A stretch of 64,000 nucleotides of DNA. Source: Aldehydirespirator sp963662645. GTDB lineage: Bacteria; Actinomycetota; Acidimicrobiia; Acidimicrobiales; Aldehydirespiratoraceae. Position 1 is the stretch's first letter. Every line of letters starts with the position of its first letter. Both the position numbers and the translations under genes were made by a program. The stretch spans positions 1,054,001 to 1,118,000 of the forward strand of contig OY759762.1 in assembly GCA_963662645.2 (NCBI GenBank). The letters run 5' to 3'. Positions 50,690-60,023 of this stretch are shown piece after piece. The notes under the pieces are model-generated. The model did not search any database. It saw nothing but the letters and a program-made list of their open reading frames with translations, and was not told the DNA's origin.

Positions 50690-51316
50690 GTGAACGAGAT
50701 CGACATAGGCCACCGTTGGACACCAATCACCGACCTGACGGCCGCTGATCGCGCTGCAGCCAGCGAGGAGTTGCCCGCTTTGGCTCGAACGTGGGACCAA
50801 GTCCGCGCAACGCTTGATCCCCGGCAGGTGGACGAGTTCAACGAGCGCCTCAAGCGAGAGTGGGCGATCGAGACCGGGATCATCGAGCGCTTGTACACCT
50901 TGGACCGAGGCACAACCCAGCAGCTGATCAAACACGCAAACTTGAGAGTCCATCATGAATGGGTGCGTCTCGCCTTTGATACCGAGGACGGTCGCTCCGA
51001 GATTCTGACTTCCTTACATGCGATCGGTAGAGAGTTCCGCGGGCTCATCGGCGTGTCGATGTGCTTCTATCGCAGACAACCCGAGACCCCGGACGAATAC
51101 GCGGACGACTACGACCACTCACGAGAGAGAATGCAGGTGGTCGAGTTGGAGCCTGTGTGCGACGAAGTCTTCCACGTCAACCACATGGAAGAGCCGGAAT
51201 CAGTTCAGCGTCGCTTCCAACCGTGGATGGAACGAGCGTTGGTGCTTGCGCTCGACCAGTGGCGGCGAGGCGAGCAGCTCCCAAACCACAACAGCGCGGC
51301 TCCTCACCCGGGCTAG
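50690..51316 (+). CDS. Chimeric protein with a Fic-type N-terminus, lacking the Fic motif
   Basis: About 208 residues. NEIDIGHRWTPITDL and LKREWAIETGIIERLYTLDR are the signature of the N-terminal region of Fic/DOC proteins (AMPylators). Directly after TTQQLIK the sequence switches to unrelated material (VHHEWVRLAFDTEDGRSEIL, MCFYRRQPETPDEYADDYDH). The Fic core HPFxxGNGR is absent. So the gene is a fusion made by recombination or deletion. Start is uncertain (GTG at 50690 or 50681). The last four bases overlap the convergent lhr gene. Probably a decaying toxin; a new function cannot be excluded. Confidence 0.6.
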   Translation: MNEIDIGHRWTPITDLTAADRAAASEELPALARTWDQVRATLDPRQVDEFNERLKREWAIETGIIERLYTLDRGTTQQLIKHANLRVHHEWVRLAFDTEDGRSEILTSLHAIGREFRGLIGVSMCFYRRQPETPDEYADDYDHSRERMQVVELEPVCDEVFHVNHMEEPESVQRRFQPWMERALVLALDQWRRGEQLPNHNSAAPHPG

Positions 51317-54300
51317 GTGCGGTAGAGCATTCCCTTGTAGGCGGAGGTGAAGCCGGACGCCTCTAGGCGGGCCGCCCAGGGGGTCTCTCTGATGGGAACG
51401 CCGTCGATCTTGGCGATCTCGAGTTTGCGGAGGCGGCCGTCTTTGACCAGGCCGATGATGGCTTCTATCCAGGCATCGGTGGACTCCGCGCCGGGGAAAG
51501 TGGTCACGGACCGGCCGCCGCGCTCCAGCGTGACCGCTGGCAGGCCGTCGATCAACACTACATGGGCGCCTGCGGTGCGAGCCGGGCGGCCGGGCGAGTC
51601 GGGCCAGGCCAGCGCGGCGCCGTAGGGCTGGGCCGGGTCGGTGGCCGCCAGCACCGCCGGCGCGGCGTCGGGCTCGGGGGCGCGGACTGCTCGCAGGCGG
51701 TCGACCGCACCGGGCAGGGCGAACTGGGCCGCGCCCAGCCCGGCCACGAAGTAGCCCCGGCGGGCCTCGCCCCGCTCCTCCAAGGCCTTGAGCACCGGGT
51801 AGACGCCCGCGAACCCGCCCTCTTGTCCCTCGCCTAGCGCGGTCTCGCGGGTGACCACGCCGTAGCGGTCGAGAAGCTGATGGGCTCTGGCCAGAGCCGA
51901 TTCCGTTGGTGAGGGCTGCGGGCTGAGCAGCGGCTCCACCAGCGACCAGCGGCCCGCCGCCGACGGCGGTCCGGTGGCGCTGAGACCTCCGAGCCGCAGA
52001 CGGCCCCGCCGGGACGGGCCGGCCCGAGACGAGGTGCGCCCGGCCTGGGACGGCTGGCGGCGCGGCCCACCGGACCGGTGGCCGGCTATGCGGGCCCGCA
52101 GCGGCGCGAGGGAGTCGTTCGTCACCTCGCCCGCCCACACCAGATCCCATAGCGCGGCCAGCACCGTCTCGGTGTCGTAGGGCAACGACGCCGCCTGCGC
52201 GGCGGCCACCAGGTCCGGCCAGAACGACGCTCCCCCATCCCTCAACCGGTGCCGCAGCGCATCGTGGACCGCTCCCTCACAGGACTCGGCGGCGGGAACG
52301 AGCAGAGCGGCCTGATCACGGAACACCAGGCGCACCCTCCCGTCGGTGGCGCCCAGCGCGCCCGCGCCCACCCACACAACCTCGCCGGAGGTGCAGAGCT
52401 GGTCCAGCTCCGCCGGCTTGTAGCCAGCCATCCGGCAGGCCAGCACGTCGGCCTCCAGCACCGACGCGGCCAGGGGCGCTCCCTGCAACTGCGCCACCAC
52501 GTCGGCTAGGGCGTCCACCCCCCGCCGCCGGGTGCCCACCCCCTGCCACTGGGACAGGAACCGGGCCAGCGCCTCGGGCGGCACCGGCTCGACCTCCTGG
52601 CGCAGGGCGGCCAGGCAGCGCCGACGGATGCGCCGCAGCACCTCGGCGTCGCAGAACTCCCGGTCGGCCCCGCCCGGCCGGAACTCGCCCCGCAGCAGGC
52701 GACCCTCGGCCACCAGCGACCCCAGCCGGGCCGCGACGGGTTGTACGCCCATCCCCAGCCAACGAGCGACTTCGCGGGCCAGGAACGGGCCGTGGGTGCG
52801 GGCGTAGCGGACACACAGATCGCCGAGTGGGTCGTCCACCGGCTCGGTGGCCGACGCCGCCAGCCCCACCGGAAGGGCGGCGCCGACCGCGTCACGCAGC
52901 CGGGCCGCGTCGGCCGCGTCGGCCACCATGTCACGCCCGGCCAGGCGCACTTCGATGGCCCGGCGCTGCTCCACCAAGGCGCGAAGCCATCCTGAGACCC
53001 GCTCGGTGTCGGACCCCGCCGAGGGAGCGGTCCGGGCCACCAGTTCGTCGAGCGTCAGCGGCCCAAGAACCCGCAGCAGGTCGTGGGCCTCGTCGGCGTC
53101 GCGGGCCTGGACGCCGCCTACGAGCCGTTGCAGCTCCAACTCGACGTCGGCGATCACCCCGGCGTCGAGCAGTTCCCGCAGTTCCTCTGCGCCCAGCAGG
53201 TCGCGCAACAGGTCGCGGTCGAGGGCCAGCGCCGCGGCTCGCCGCTCGGCCAGGGGCGCGTCTCCCTCGTACATGTAGACCGCGATCCACGAGAACAGCA
53301 GCGACTGGGCGAAGGGCGACGCCTGGGCGGAGTCCACCGCCACCACCCGGACGCGGCGGTTGCGCAGATCGGTCATGAGTTCCACCAGCGCGGGCAGGTC
53401 GAACACGTCGTTGAGGCACTCGCGGGTGGTTTCCAACAGGATCGGGAACGACGGGTACTTGGCCGCCACCGACAGCAGGTCGGCGGCTCGCTGGCGCTGC
53501 TGCCACAGCGGCGTGCGCTGGTCGGGCCGGCGTCGGGGCAGTAGCAGTGCCCTGGCCGCGCACTCCCGGAAGCGGGACGCGAACATCGAAGTCTCCGGCA
53601 GGCGGGCCACCACCAAGTCCCGAACCTCCTCGGGATCGAACAGCAGGTCGTCCACCGGAAGTTCGTCGACGGCCTCCGGCAGGCGCATCACGATCCCGTC
53701 GTCGCCCCACATAAGGTCCACGTCGACACCCCAGGCCTCTCGCAGACGGGCCCGCAGCGCCACTCCCCAGGGAGCATGGACCTGGGCACCGAACGGGGTG
53801 AGCACGCACACCCGCCAGTCCCCGATCTCATCGCGGAATCGCTCCACCACCACCGTGCGGTCATCGGGAACCGCGCCGGTGGCCTCGGCCTGGTCCTCGA
53901 GGTAGGCGAGAAGGTTGGCCGCGGCCGTCTCGTCGAGCCCGCAGCGCTCCCGCAGCCGGGCCTCAGCCGCACCGCGGCCAGTGCCCGCGCCACCACCACC
54001 AGCCCCGCCACCGCCGACACCCGCGACACCAGCCCCGCCACCGCCTGCCGCGCCGTCCGAGCGCAGCTCGCGCACCAGGCGCCCCACAGCCCGGCCCAGC
54101 TCGATCGGCCGGCCGGGTCCGTCGCCGTGCCAGAACGGCATCTTGCCCAGCTCGCCGGGCGCGGGCGTGACCACTACCCGCTCGAAGGTGATGTCCATGA
54201 TGCGCCACGTGGTGGCTCCCAGCAGGAACGTCTCGCCCACGCGGCTCTCGTAAACCATCTCCTCGTCGAGCTCGCCCACCCTGGTGCCGTCGGGCAGGAA

Positions 54301-56208
54301 CACCCCGAACAGGCCCCGGTCGGGGATGGTGCCGGCGTTGGTGACCGCTAGGCGCTGGGCCCCGGCCCGGCCCCGAAGCACGCCGTTGGCCCGGTCCCAC
54401 ACCACCCGGGGCCTCAGCTCGGAGAACTCCTCGGCCGGGTAGGTGCCCGACAGCAGCTCCAGCACGCTGTGCAGCACCTCGTCGGACAGATCAGCGAAGC
54501 CGGCACAGCGTCGCAGCACGGCTGCCAGCCGATCGACGGTCCAGTCGTCCATGGCGCACATGGCCACGATCTGCTGGGCGGCCACGTCGAGGGGGTTGCG
54601 CAGGTAGCTGGTGTGCTCCACCTCGCCCTGGTGCATGCGCTCGACCACCGCGGCCGCCTCCAGCAGGTCGGCCCGGTGCTTGGGGAAGATCCGGCCCCGG
54701 CTCGGCTCGCCCACCCGGTGCCCGGCCCGGCCTATGCGTTGCAGCCCGGAAGCCACCGATCCCGGCGAGGCCACCTGCACGACCAAGTCCACCGCGCCCA
54801 TGTCGATGCCGAGCTCGAGGGTGGAGGTGGCCACCAGGCCGCGCAACTCGCCCCGCTTGAGCTCGTCCTCGATGAGCAGGCGGCGCTGGCGCGAGAGCGA
54901 CCCGTGGTGGGCCTTGACCAGCTCGAGACCCTCTGCCGGGCCGACACCGGCCTGCTCGTCACCCAGCGCAACCGGCGGAGGCGCCTGCAGCAGGCTCCCG
55001 ATCGACTCGCCCACATGCTGCGGCCCGTCCGCACCGGAGAATCTCGGGTTTTTTTGATGTGGCAGGTCCTCAGAACTCGCCCCAAGATCCTGCGCCGCCT
55101 CGTCCTCCGGAATTCTCGGGTTGGTTCTGGGTTGCAGATGACCAGAATCCGCCCCAAGATCCCCGGCCTGGTGGTCCTCGCCCTCCAGGTGCAGTTCGTT
55201 GAGCCGGGCCGCGAGCCGTTCGGCCAGCCGGCGGGCGTTGGCGAAGATCAGCGTGGACCGGTGAGACTGCACCAGATCCAGCAGGCGGGGATGGATGGCA
55301 GGCCAGATGCTGCGCCGCAGCGGCCCGGCCGCCGCGCCCGCCGAGGCTGGCGGCTCGACCGTCTCGCCCAACGAGGCCATGTCGGCCACCGGAACCACCA
55401 CCTCAACGTCGAGCTCCTTGCGGGCTCCGGCGTCCACCACGGCGACCGGACGGGGCACCGGCGAGCCGTCGGGACCGGTCTCGAACCCGCCCAGGAAGCG
55501 GGCGATCTCGTCGAGGGGCCGCTGGGTGGCAGACAGCGCGATGCGCTGCGGCGAGCGCTCGCACAGTTCCTCCAGGCGCTCCAGAGACACCATCAGGTGG
55601 GCGCCCCGCTTGCTGGCAGCCACCGCATGGATCTCATCGATGATCACATGCTGAACCCCGGCGAGAGTCTCCCGGGCCCGGCTTGTCAGCATCAGGAACA
55701 GCGACTCGGGCGTGGTGATCAGGATGTGCGGGGGGTGCCGCACAAGCTTGCGGCGCTCGTCTGCCGAGGTGTCGCCGGTGCGCACCCCGACGGTGGGAAC
55801 CTGCACTGGCGCGCCAAGCCGCTCCGCGGCCAGGCGGATGCCGTGGAGCGGCGCTCGCAGGTTCTTCTCGACATCCACGGCCAGTGCCCGCAGCGGCGAG
55901 ACGTAGAGAACCTTGATGCCTCGGTCGGCGGCGTCCCTCGGCGCGGCCTCCTCGCCCCCTGCCGGTCCCTCCGAGACGGACGGGTCGCCCGACATGAGCC
56001 GGTCGATGGCCCACAGGAAGGCGGCCAGGGTCTTGCCGGTGCCGGTGGGCGCGCACACCAACGTGTGATGTCCCGCCGCGATCGGCGGCCAGCCCTCGAC
56101 CTGCGGCGCGGTAGGCGCCGAGAATGCCGATGCGAACCACGCCCGGGTTGGCTCCGAGAACGCAGCCAGCGGGTCAGCAGACGGGCCGCGAGGCGTATCA
56201 GCCGCCAC
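51313..56208 (-). CDS. lhr: Lhr family ATP-dependent helicase
   Basis: 1631 residues, a full-length Lhr, a 3'-to-5' single-strand translocase that unwinds RNA-DNA hybrids in DNA repair. Motifs in order are Walker A CAPTGTGKTLAAF (53-63), ITTPESLFLML, HVIIDEIHAV (DEIH), SATQRPLDEIARFLGG, FANARRLAERLAARL, VATSTLELGIDMG and QRIGRAGHRVGEPSRG. The winged-helix and beta-barrel core and a long C-terminal domain follow. Residues about 347-391 hold an insertion of two in-frame repeats (DLGADSGHL..NPRI, DLGASSEDL..NPRF). A second loop near residue 720 is extremely Gly/Ala/Val-rich (AGGGGAGVAGVGGG). GTG at 56208 is the start, with a divergent LLM gene 29 bases away. Confidence 0.94.
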   Translation of the reverse strand: MAADTPRGPSADPLAAFSEPTRAWFASAFSAPTAPQVEGWPPIAAGHHTLVCAPTGTGKTLAAFLWAIDRLMSGDPSVSEGPAGGEEAAPRDAADRGIKVLYVSPLRALAVDVEKNLRAPLHGIRLAAERLGAPVQVPTVGVRTGDTSADERRKLVRHPPHILITTPESLFLMLTSRARETLAGVQHVIIDEIHAVAASKRGAHLMVSLERLEELCERSPQRIALSATQRPLDEIARFLGGFETGPDGSPVPRPVAVVDAGARKELDVEVVVPVADMASLGETVEPPASAGAAAGPLRRSIWPAIHPRLLDLVQSHRSTLIFANARRLAERLAARLNELHLEGEDHQAGDLGADSGHLQPRTNPRIPEDEAAQDLGASSEDLPHQKNPRFSGADGPQHVGESIGSLLQAPPPVALGDEQAGVGPAEGLELVKAHHGSLSRQRRLLIEDELKRGELRGLVATSTLELGIDMGAVDLVVQVASPGSVASGLQRIGRAGHRVGEPSRGRIFPKHRADLLEAAAVVERMHQGEVEHTSYLRNPLDVAAQQIVAMCAMDDWTVDRLAAVLRRCAGFADLSDEVLHSVLELLSGTYPAEEFSELRPRVVWDRANGVLRGRAGAQRLAVTNAGTIPDRGLFGVFLPDGTRVGELDEEMVYESRVGETFLLGATTWRIMDITFERVVVTPAPGELGKMPFWHGDGPGRPIELGRAVGRLVRELRSDGAAGGGGAGVAGVGGGGAGGGGAGTGRGAAEARLRERCGLDETAAANLLAYLEDQAEATGAVPDDRTVVVERFRDEIGDWRVCVLTPFGAQVHAPWGVALRARLREAWGVDVDLMWGDDGIVMRLPEAVDELPVDDLLFDPEEVRDLVVARLPETSMFASRFRECAARALLLPRRRPDQRTPLWQQRQRAADLLSVAAKYPSFPILLETTRECLNDVFDLPALVELMTDLRNRRVRVVAVDSAQASPFAQSLLFSWIAVYMYEGDAPLAERRAAALALDRDLLRDLLGAEELRELLDAGVIADVELELQRLVGGVQARDADEAHDLLRVLGPLTLDELVARTAPSAGSDTERVSGWLRALVEQRRAIEVRLAGRDMVADAADAARLRDAVGAALPVGLAASATEPVDDPLGDLCVRYARTHGPFLAREVARWLGMGVQPVAARLGSLVAEGRLLRGEFRPGGADREFCDAEVLRRIRRRCLAALRQEVEPVPPEALARFLSQWQGVGTRRRGVDALADVVAQLQGAPLAASVLEADVLACRMAGYKPAELDQLCTSGEVVWVGAGALGATDGRVRLVFRDQAALLVPAAESCEGAVHDALRHRLRDGGASFWPDLVAAAQAASLPYDTETVLAALWDLVWAGEVTNDSLAPLRARIAGHRSGGPRRQPSQAGRTSSRAGPSRRGRLRLGGLSATGPPSAAGRWSLVEPLLSPQPSPTESALARAHQLLDRYGVVTRETALGEGQEGGFAGVYPVLKALEERGEARRGYFVAGLGAAQFALPGAVDRLRAVRAPEPDAAPAVLAATDPAQPYGAALAWPDSPGRPARTAGAHVVLIDGLPAVTLERGGRSVTTFPGAESTDAWIEAIIGLVKDGRLRKLEIAKIDGVPIRETPWAARLEASGFTSAYKGMLYRT
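55034..55166. repeat. Two in-frame 72-nt repeats inside lhr
   Basis: CCCCAAGATCC and CTCGGGTT blocks occur twice, 72-73 bases apart, encoding the paired DLGA...NPR segments. They sit in a variable loop between helicase motifs and keep the frame. Confidence 0.7.
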
Positions 56209-56237
56209 GCCGCCACCGTACCCACCGAGGCCCTACG

Positions 56238-57194
56238 ATGAGCGCTATGACTCATCCGTTCCGTTTCGGCATTGAACTCAAGGGGCCGTTGCCCGGCCTG
56301 ACGTGGCCACAGACTGCCAAGAGGGTGGAGGACCTCGGCTTCTCCAACCTGGTGATGCCCGACCACTTCGACGAGCAGCTCGCGGTAGGCCCGGGACTGG
56401 CCGCGGCGGCCGCCGCCACCACCACCTTGCGTTTCAGTGCCTTCGTGTACGGCAACGACTACCGCCATCCGGTGATGGTGGCCAAGGAGGTTGCCACCCT
56501 CGACGTGCTGTCGGGCGGCCGGATGGACTTGGGGCTCGGAGCGGGCTGGAAGCGCGTCGACTACGACGAGGCCGGGTTGGACTACGACCCGCCCGGCGTG
56601 CGCATCGAGCGCATGGTCGAGTCCCTGCAGATCATCCGCGGCCTCTTCGACGACGGGCCCCTCACCTTCGAGGGCGAGCACTACACGATCCGCGGCCTCG
56701 AGGGCCTGCCCAAGCCGGTGCAGTCTCCGGTGCCGGTGGCCATCGGCGGGGGCGGGCGCCGGATACTGACCCTGGCCGGCCGCCACGCCGACATCGTGGG
56801 CGTGAACGCCAACCTGCGCGCCGGCGAGATAGGCCTCGACGCCATGAACGACGTGCTCGGCACCGACCGCTTCGATACCAAGCTCAAATGGGTGCGAGAA
56901 GCGGCCGGCGACCGCTTCGACCAGCTGGTGCTTAACGTGCTCATTGCGTCGTGGCAGATCACGGAGGGCGGCCGGGCCACCACCGAGGCCGTCGAAGCCA
57001 CCGCGGCCATGTTCGGTCAGCCCGCAGAGGCGGTGGCCGAGATCCCGCTGCTGCTGATCGGCTCGGCGGCCGAGGTCGCCGACACTCTCCGCCTGCGACG
57101 GGAGCGCTGGGGCTTCAGCTACATGATTCTGGGGGCTGCCAACAACGATGTCGAGGCCTTTGCCGCGGTGATCTCGGAGCTTGACGGCGAGTAG
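56238..57194 (+). CDS. LLM class F420-dependent oxidoreductase (TIGR03621-like)
   Basis: 318 residues. FRFGIELKGPLPGLTWPQTA, FSNLVMPDHFDEQLAVGPGL, LRFSAFVYGNDYRHPVMVAKE, LDVLSGGRMDLGLGAGWKR and PVAIGGGGRRILTLAGRHAD match the F420-dependent LLM group with a TIGR03621-like outline. It likely uses reduced or oxidised F420 as hydride carrier; substrate unknown. ATG at 56238, with a second ATG three codons on. It is divergent from lhr. A family 3 hairpin follows the stop, separating it from the DtxR regulator. Confidence 0.87.
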   Translation: MSAMTHPFRFGIELKGPLPGLTWPQTAKRVEDLGFSNLVMPDHFDEQLAVGPGLAAAAAATTTLRFSAFVYGNDYRHPVMVAKEVATLDVLSGGRMDLGLGAGWKRVDYDEAGLDYDPPGVRIERMVESLQIIRGLFDDGPLTFEGEHYTIRGLEGLPKPVQSPVPVAIGGGGRRILTLAGRHADIVGVNANLRAGEIGLDAMNDVLGTDRFDTKLKWVREAAGDRFDQLVLNVLIASWQITEGGRATTEAVEATAAMFGQPAEAVAEIPLLLIGSAAEVADTLRLRRERWGFSYMILGAANNDVEAFAAVISELDGE

Positions 57195-57210
57195 TTGCGC
57201 TTCCCGCGCC

Positions 57211-57260
57211 AAGATTCCGGCGGTTGAGGGCGACTATCCGCCTCAAGCACCGGAATATTG
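57211..57260. repeat. Dispersed hairpin repeat, family 3
   Basis: AAGATTCCGG ... TTGAGGG ... CGACTATC ... CCTCAA ... CCGGAATATT; inverted arms pair. Its reverse complement aligns with 23652-23704. It follows the LLM gene, a position suited to a terminator. Confidence 0.65.
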
Positions 57261-57304
57261 CCGGGGGGCTGCGAGCGGGGCCTTTCCGCGCGTATGGTTG
57301 AACC

Positions 57305-58000
57305 ATGACCTCGACGACGGCTGAGACCAAGCCGTACGAGTCGCCCGAGTGGCATCCGGCCTTCGAGGAGTACTGCGAGACGATCTTCGAGCTGGCCGAG
57401 GACGACCTGGAGGTGATCCAGGCCCGCATCGCCGACCGCCTGGAGATCTCCCGCCCCGCGGTTTCGGAGATGATCCGGCGGATGCAGGCCGAGGGCCTCG
57501 TCGAGGAGGGCAGGGGCACCATCAAGCTCACCGCCAGGGGGCACTCGCTGGCCGAGACGGTGGTGCGGCGCCACCGGCTGGCCGAGTGTTTCCTCACCGA
57601 CATCCTGGGGCTGTCGTGGGCCGAGGCCCACCAGGAGGCGGGCAAGTGGGAGCACATCATCTCCCCATCGGTGGAGAAGGCCATGATCCGGGTCCTCGAG
57701 CAGCCCACCACCTGCCCCCACGGCAACCCGATCCCCGGCTCGGGCTACGAGGCGCCGGAGATGGTGGCCCTCGACACCCTGGATGTGGGACGGAGGTTCA
57801 CGGTGCAGCGCATCCCCGAGGAGTTGGAGTTCCAACCCGGGATGCTCGAATTCCTGGAGGAGGCGAGAGTGACGCCCGGGTCGGCGGGCAAGGTCACTGC
57901 CCGGTCCCCCGACGGCACGTTCACCCTCGACGTCGAGGGCGGCCCCGTCGGCCTGAGCGACTACGCCACTTCGCGCATCCTCGTCACGGCGGCCGACTAG
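57305..58000 (+). CDS. DtxR/MntR family metal-dependent transcriptional regulator
   Basis: 231 residues. The winged helix is VIQARIADRLEISRPAVSEMIRRMQAEGLVE, followed by the metal-site/dimer region RRHRLAECFLTDILGLSWAEAHQEAGKWEHIIS. CPHGNPIPG is the typical Cys-Pro-His-Gly of the family. The C-terminal 75 residues are an SH3-like FeoA domain. It senses Fe(II) or Mn(II) and represses uptake genes. ATG at 57305. Its targets are not evident here; the CbtAB genes are far away. Confidence 0.93.
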   Translation: MTSTTAETKPYESPEWHPAFEEYCETIFELAEDDLEVIQARIADRLEISRPAVSEMIRRMQAEGLVEEGRGTIKLTARGHSLAETVVRRHRLAECFLTDILGLSWAEAHQEAGKWEHIISPSVEKAMIRVLEQPTTCPHGNPIPGSGYEAPEMVALDTLDVGRRFTVQRIPEELEFQPGMLEFLEEARVTPGSAGKVTARSPDGTFTLDVEGGPVGLSDYATSRILVTAAD

Positions 58001-58051
58001 CGGCAGCCTGGGCCGCGGCCTAGAGGCCGAGCGGATAGGCATCTCGTTTCG

Positions 58052-58091
58052 GCACGCGCATCGGGCGCGTGCTACTTTGATGTGGTCAAAG
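58052..58091. promoter_or_regulatory. Two adjacent perfect inverted repeats before the importer operon
   Basis: GCACGCGC-ATCGG-GCGCGTGC (58052-58072) is directly followed by CTTTGA-TGTGG-TCAAAG (58075-58091). The first could terminate the dtxR-family transcript; the second looks like an operator about 50 bases before the binding-protein gene. Confidence 0.6.
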
Positions 58092-58141
58092 TGACCTCAG
58101 CCTTCGGCCCGCTGTCGGGGGCTGTCTGAACAGGGGGACCA

Positions 58142-59182
58142 ATGACCGCCAACCAATTCTCCAGACGCACATTCTTGGGAGGCACCGCCGCAGGCGCCGG
58201 GCTGCTGCTGGGCGGCAGCACCCTCATCACCGCGTGCTCGGGCTCCAGCGAGCCCCCGCCCGCAGCGCCGCTAACGCCGGTGAACTTCCATTTGAGCTGG
58301 TTCGACTCGGTGCAGTTCGGCGGCTCCTACCTCGCCGACGTCAACGGCCACTACGCGGCCCAGGGCCTCGACGTGACGCTGGTGCCGGGTGGACCGGGCG
58401 TGTCTCCCGACACATCGGTCATCGCAGGCCAGTCGATAATGGGCATATCGGCCGCCAACTTCGCCGGCCAGGCGAAGGCCGACGGCGCGCCCATCAAGGT
58501 GGTGGGCGTGGCCATGCAGCGCAACCCGTTCGTGATCGCCTCGCTGACGAGCAACCCGATCAACGAGCCCAAGGACCTGGAGGGCCGCAGGCTGGGCATG
58601 GCGTTCAACAACCAGCTCGACCTGGAGCTGCTGTCGTCGCTGAACGGTGTCGATGTCAACGCCATCGAGGTCATCCAGGCCGACTACGACCCGGCCCCGC
58701 TGGTCAACGGCGAGGTGGACTCCCTGCTGTGCTGGCTCGTCGACCTGCCCGTGGCCATGACGGTGGCCGGCATCGACAACACCACCATGCTGTTCGCCGA
58801 CTTCGGCTACGCGGTGCACAGCCAGACCTACATCGTCACCGAGGACACGCTGGCAAACCGCCGGGACGACGTGCTCGCGCTGCTGAGGGGCGAGATCCTG
58901 GGCTGGCAGGACCACAAGGCCGACCCGGACACGTCCGCGCAGGTGACCGTCGACCGGTTCCCCGACGCCGGCATGGACCTGGAGACCGAGACGGTCAAGG
59001 CCCACGAGTTCGTCAAGCTCATGTTCAGCGACGTGACCGACGCCAGCGGCTTCCTGTGGTGGACCGACCAGTCGGTCGCCGACAACATCAGGGTCCTCAA
59101 GGCGCTGGGCGTGAACGTGACCGAGGACTTCTGGGACCGGTCGCTGCTCGAGGAGATCTACGCAGACGGTCCCGTCCTCTAG
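58142..59182 (+). CDS. ABC importer substrate-binding lipoprotein (NMT1/SsuA type, Tat signal)
   Basis: 346 residues. The N-terminus has a twin-arginine motif SRRTFLGG (7-14), a hydrophobic stretch GLLLGGSTL and the lipobox ITAC (Cys32), so it is a Tat-exported lipoprotein. The mature part follows the NMT1/THI5/SsuA pattern: VNFHLSWFDSVQFGGSYLAD, VSPDTSVIAGQSIMGI, and PKDLEGRRLGMAFNNQLDLE. Such proteins bind nitrate, sulfonates, pyrimidine precursors or small aromatics. The ATPase and permease genes follow at once, and oxygenase genes follow those, so the ligand is probably the oxygenase substrate. Confidence 0.92.
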   Translation: MTANQFSRRTFLGGTAAGAGLLLGGSTLITACSGSSEPPPAAPLTPVNFHLSWFDSVQFGGSYLADVNGHYAAQGLDVTLVPGGPGVSPDTSVIAGQSIMGISAANFAGQAKADGAPIKVVGVAMQRNPFVIASLTSNPINEPKDLEGRRLGMAFNNQLDLELLSSLNGVDVNAIEVIQADYDPAPLVNGEVDSLLCWLVDLPVAMTVAGIDNTTMLFADFGYAVHSQTYIVTEDTLANRRDDVLALLRGEILGWQDHKADPDTSAQVTVDRFPDAGMDLETETVKAHEFVKLMFSDVTDASGFLWWTDQSVADNIRVLKALGVNVTEDFWDRSLLEEIYADGPVL

Positions 59183-59219
59183 CGAAGGAGACCACAGCAG
59201 TCTCTAGACACCGCGGGTG

Positions 59220-60023
59220 ATGGCCCGGCGGGGAGCGCCGGTAGACGTCGTCGGGGTCGGTCGCACGTTCGCCCTGGCCGGCGACGACGTGACCGCGCTG
59301 CGCGGGTTCGACATGCACGTGCCCGCGGGCGGGTTCACCGCGCTGATTGGGCCGTCGGGCTGCGGCAAGTCGACGGCGCTGCGGCTCGTGGCCGCTCTGG
59401 ACACGCCCGACGAGGGGACCATCGATATGGATGGCTCGTCGCCCGACGAGATGCGGCGGCACCAGCGCATCGGCGTGGCCTTCCAGGATCCTTCGCTGCT
59501 GCCGTGGCGGACGGTCTCGACCAACATCCGGCTGGCGCTGGAGCTGGTCGGCCGGCGCCACGACACCAAGGCAGTCGACGAGCTGGTCGAGCTCGTGGGC
59601 CTGCAGGGATTCGAGAAGGCCCGCCCCTCGCAGCTGTCGGGAGGCATGCGCCAGCGGGTGGCCATAGCCCGTTCGCTGGTCACCAAGCCGGACCTGCTGC
59701 TGCTCGACGAGCCCTTCGGCGCCCTCGACGCCCTCACCCGCCAGCAGCTCAACGACGAACTCCAGCGGATCTGGACGGCCCGGGGCACCACCACCATCCT
59801 CGTCACGCACTCGATCCCCGAGGCGGTGTACGTGGCCGACGAGGTCCTGGTCATGTCGCCCCGGCCGGGCAGGGTGGTGGCCCGCCATGCCATCGGCTTC
59901 GAGCGGCCCCGCACCCGCGAGCTGCTGCTCACCGACCGGTTCCACGCCGAGGTGGAGGCGGTCTCGGCCAGCCTGCACCGCTCCGAGGGGCAGGTCGTGC
60001 AACTCGACACGGACCCCAGTTGA
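59220..60023 (+). CDS. ABC importer ATP-binding protein (SsuB/TauB type)
   Basis: 267 residues. Walker A GPSGCGKSTALRL, Q-loop VAFQDPSLLPWRTV, signature QLSGGMRQRVAIARSL, Walker B LLLLDEPFGALDALTRQQL and H-loop VTHSIPEAVYVADEV are the nitrate/sulfonate/taurine set. ATG at 59220 (GTG at 59217 adjacent). A GAAGGAG sits 26 bases upstream, too far to serve it. The stop overlaps a TTG that starts the permease gene (TTGA). Confidence 0.93.
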   Translation: MARRGAPVDVVGVGRTFALAGDDVTALRGFDMHVPAGGFTALIGPSGCGKSTALRLVAALDTPDEGTIDMDGSSPDEMRRHQRIGVAFQDPSLLPWRTVSTNIRLALELVGRRHDTKAVDELVELVGLQGFEKARPSQLSGGMRQRVAIARSLVTKPDLLLLDEPFGALDALTRQQLNDELQRIWTARGTTTILVTHSIPEAVYVADEVLVMSPRPGRVVARHAIGFERPRTRELLLTDRFHAEVEAVSASLHRSEGQVVQLDTDPS

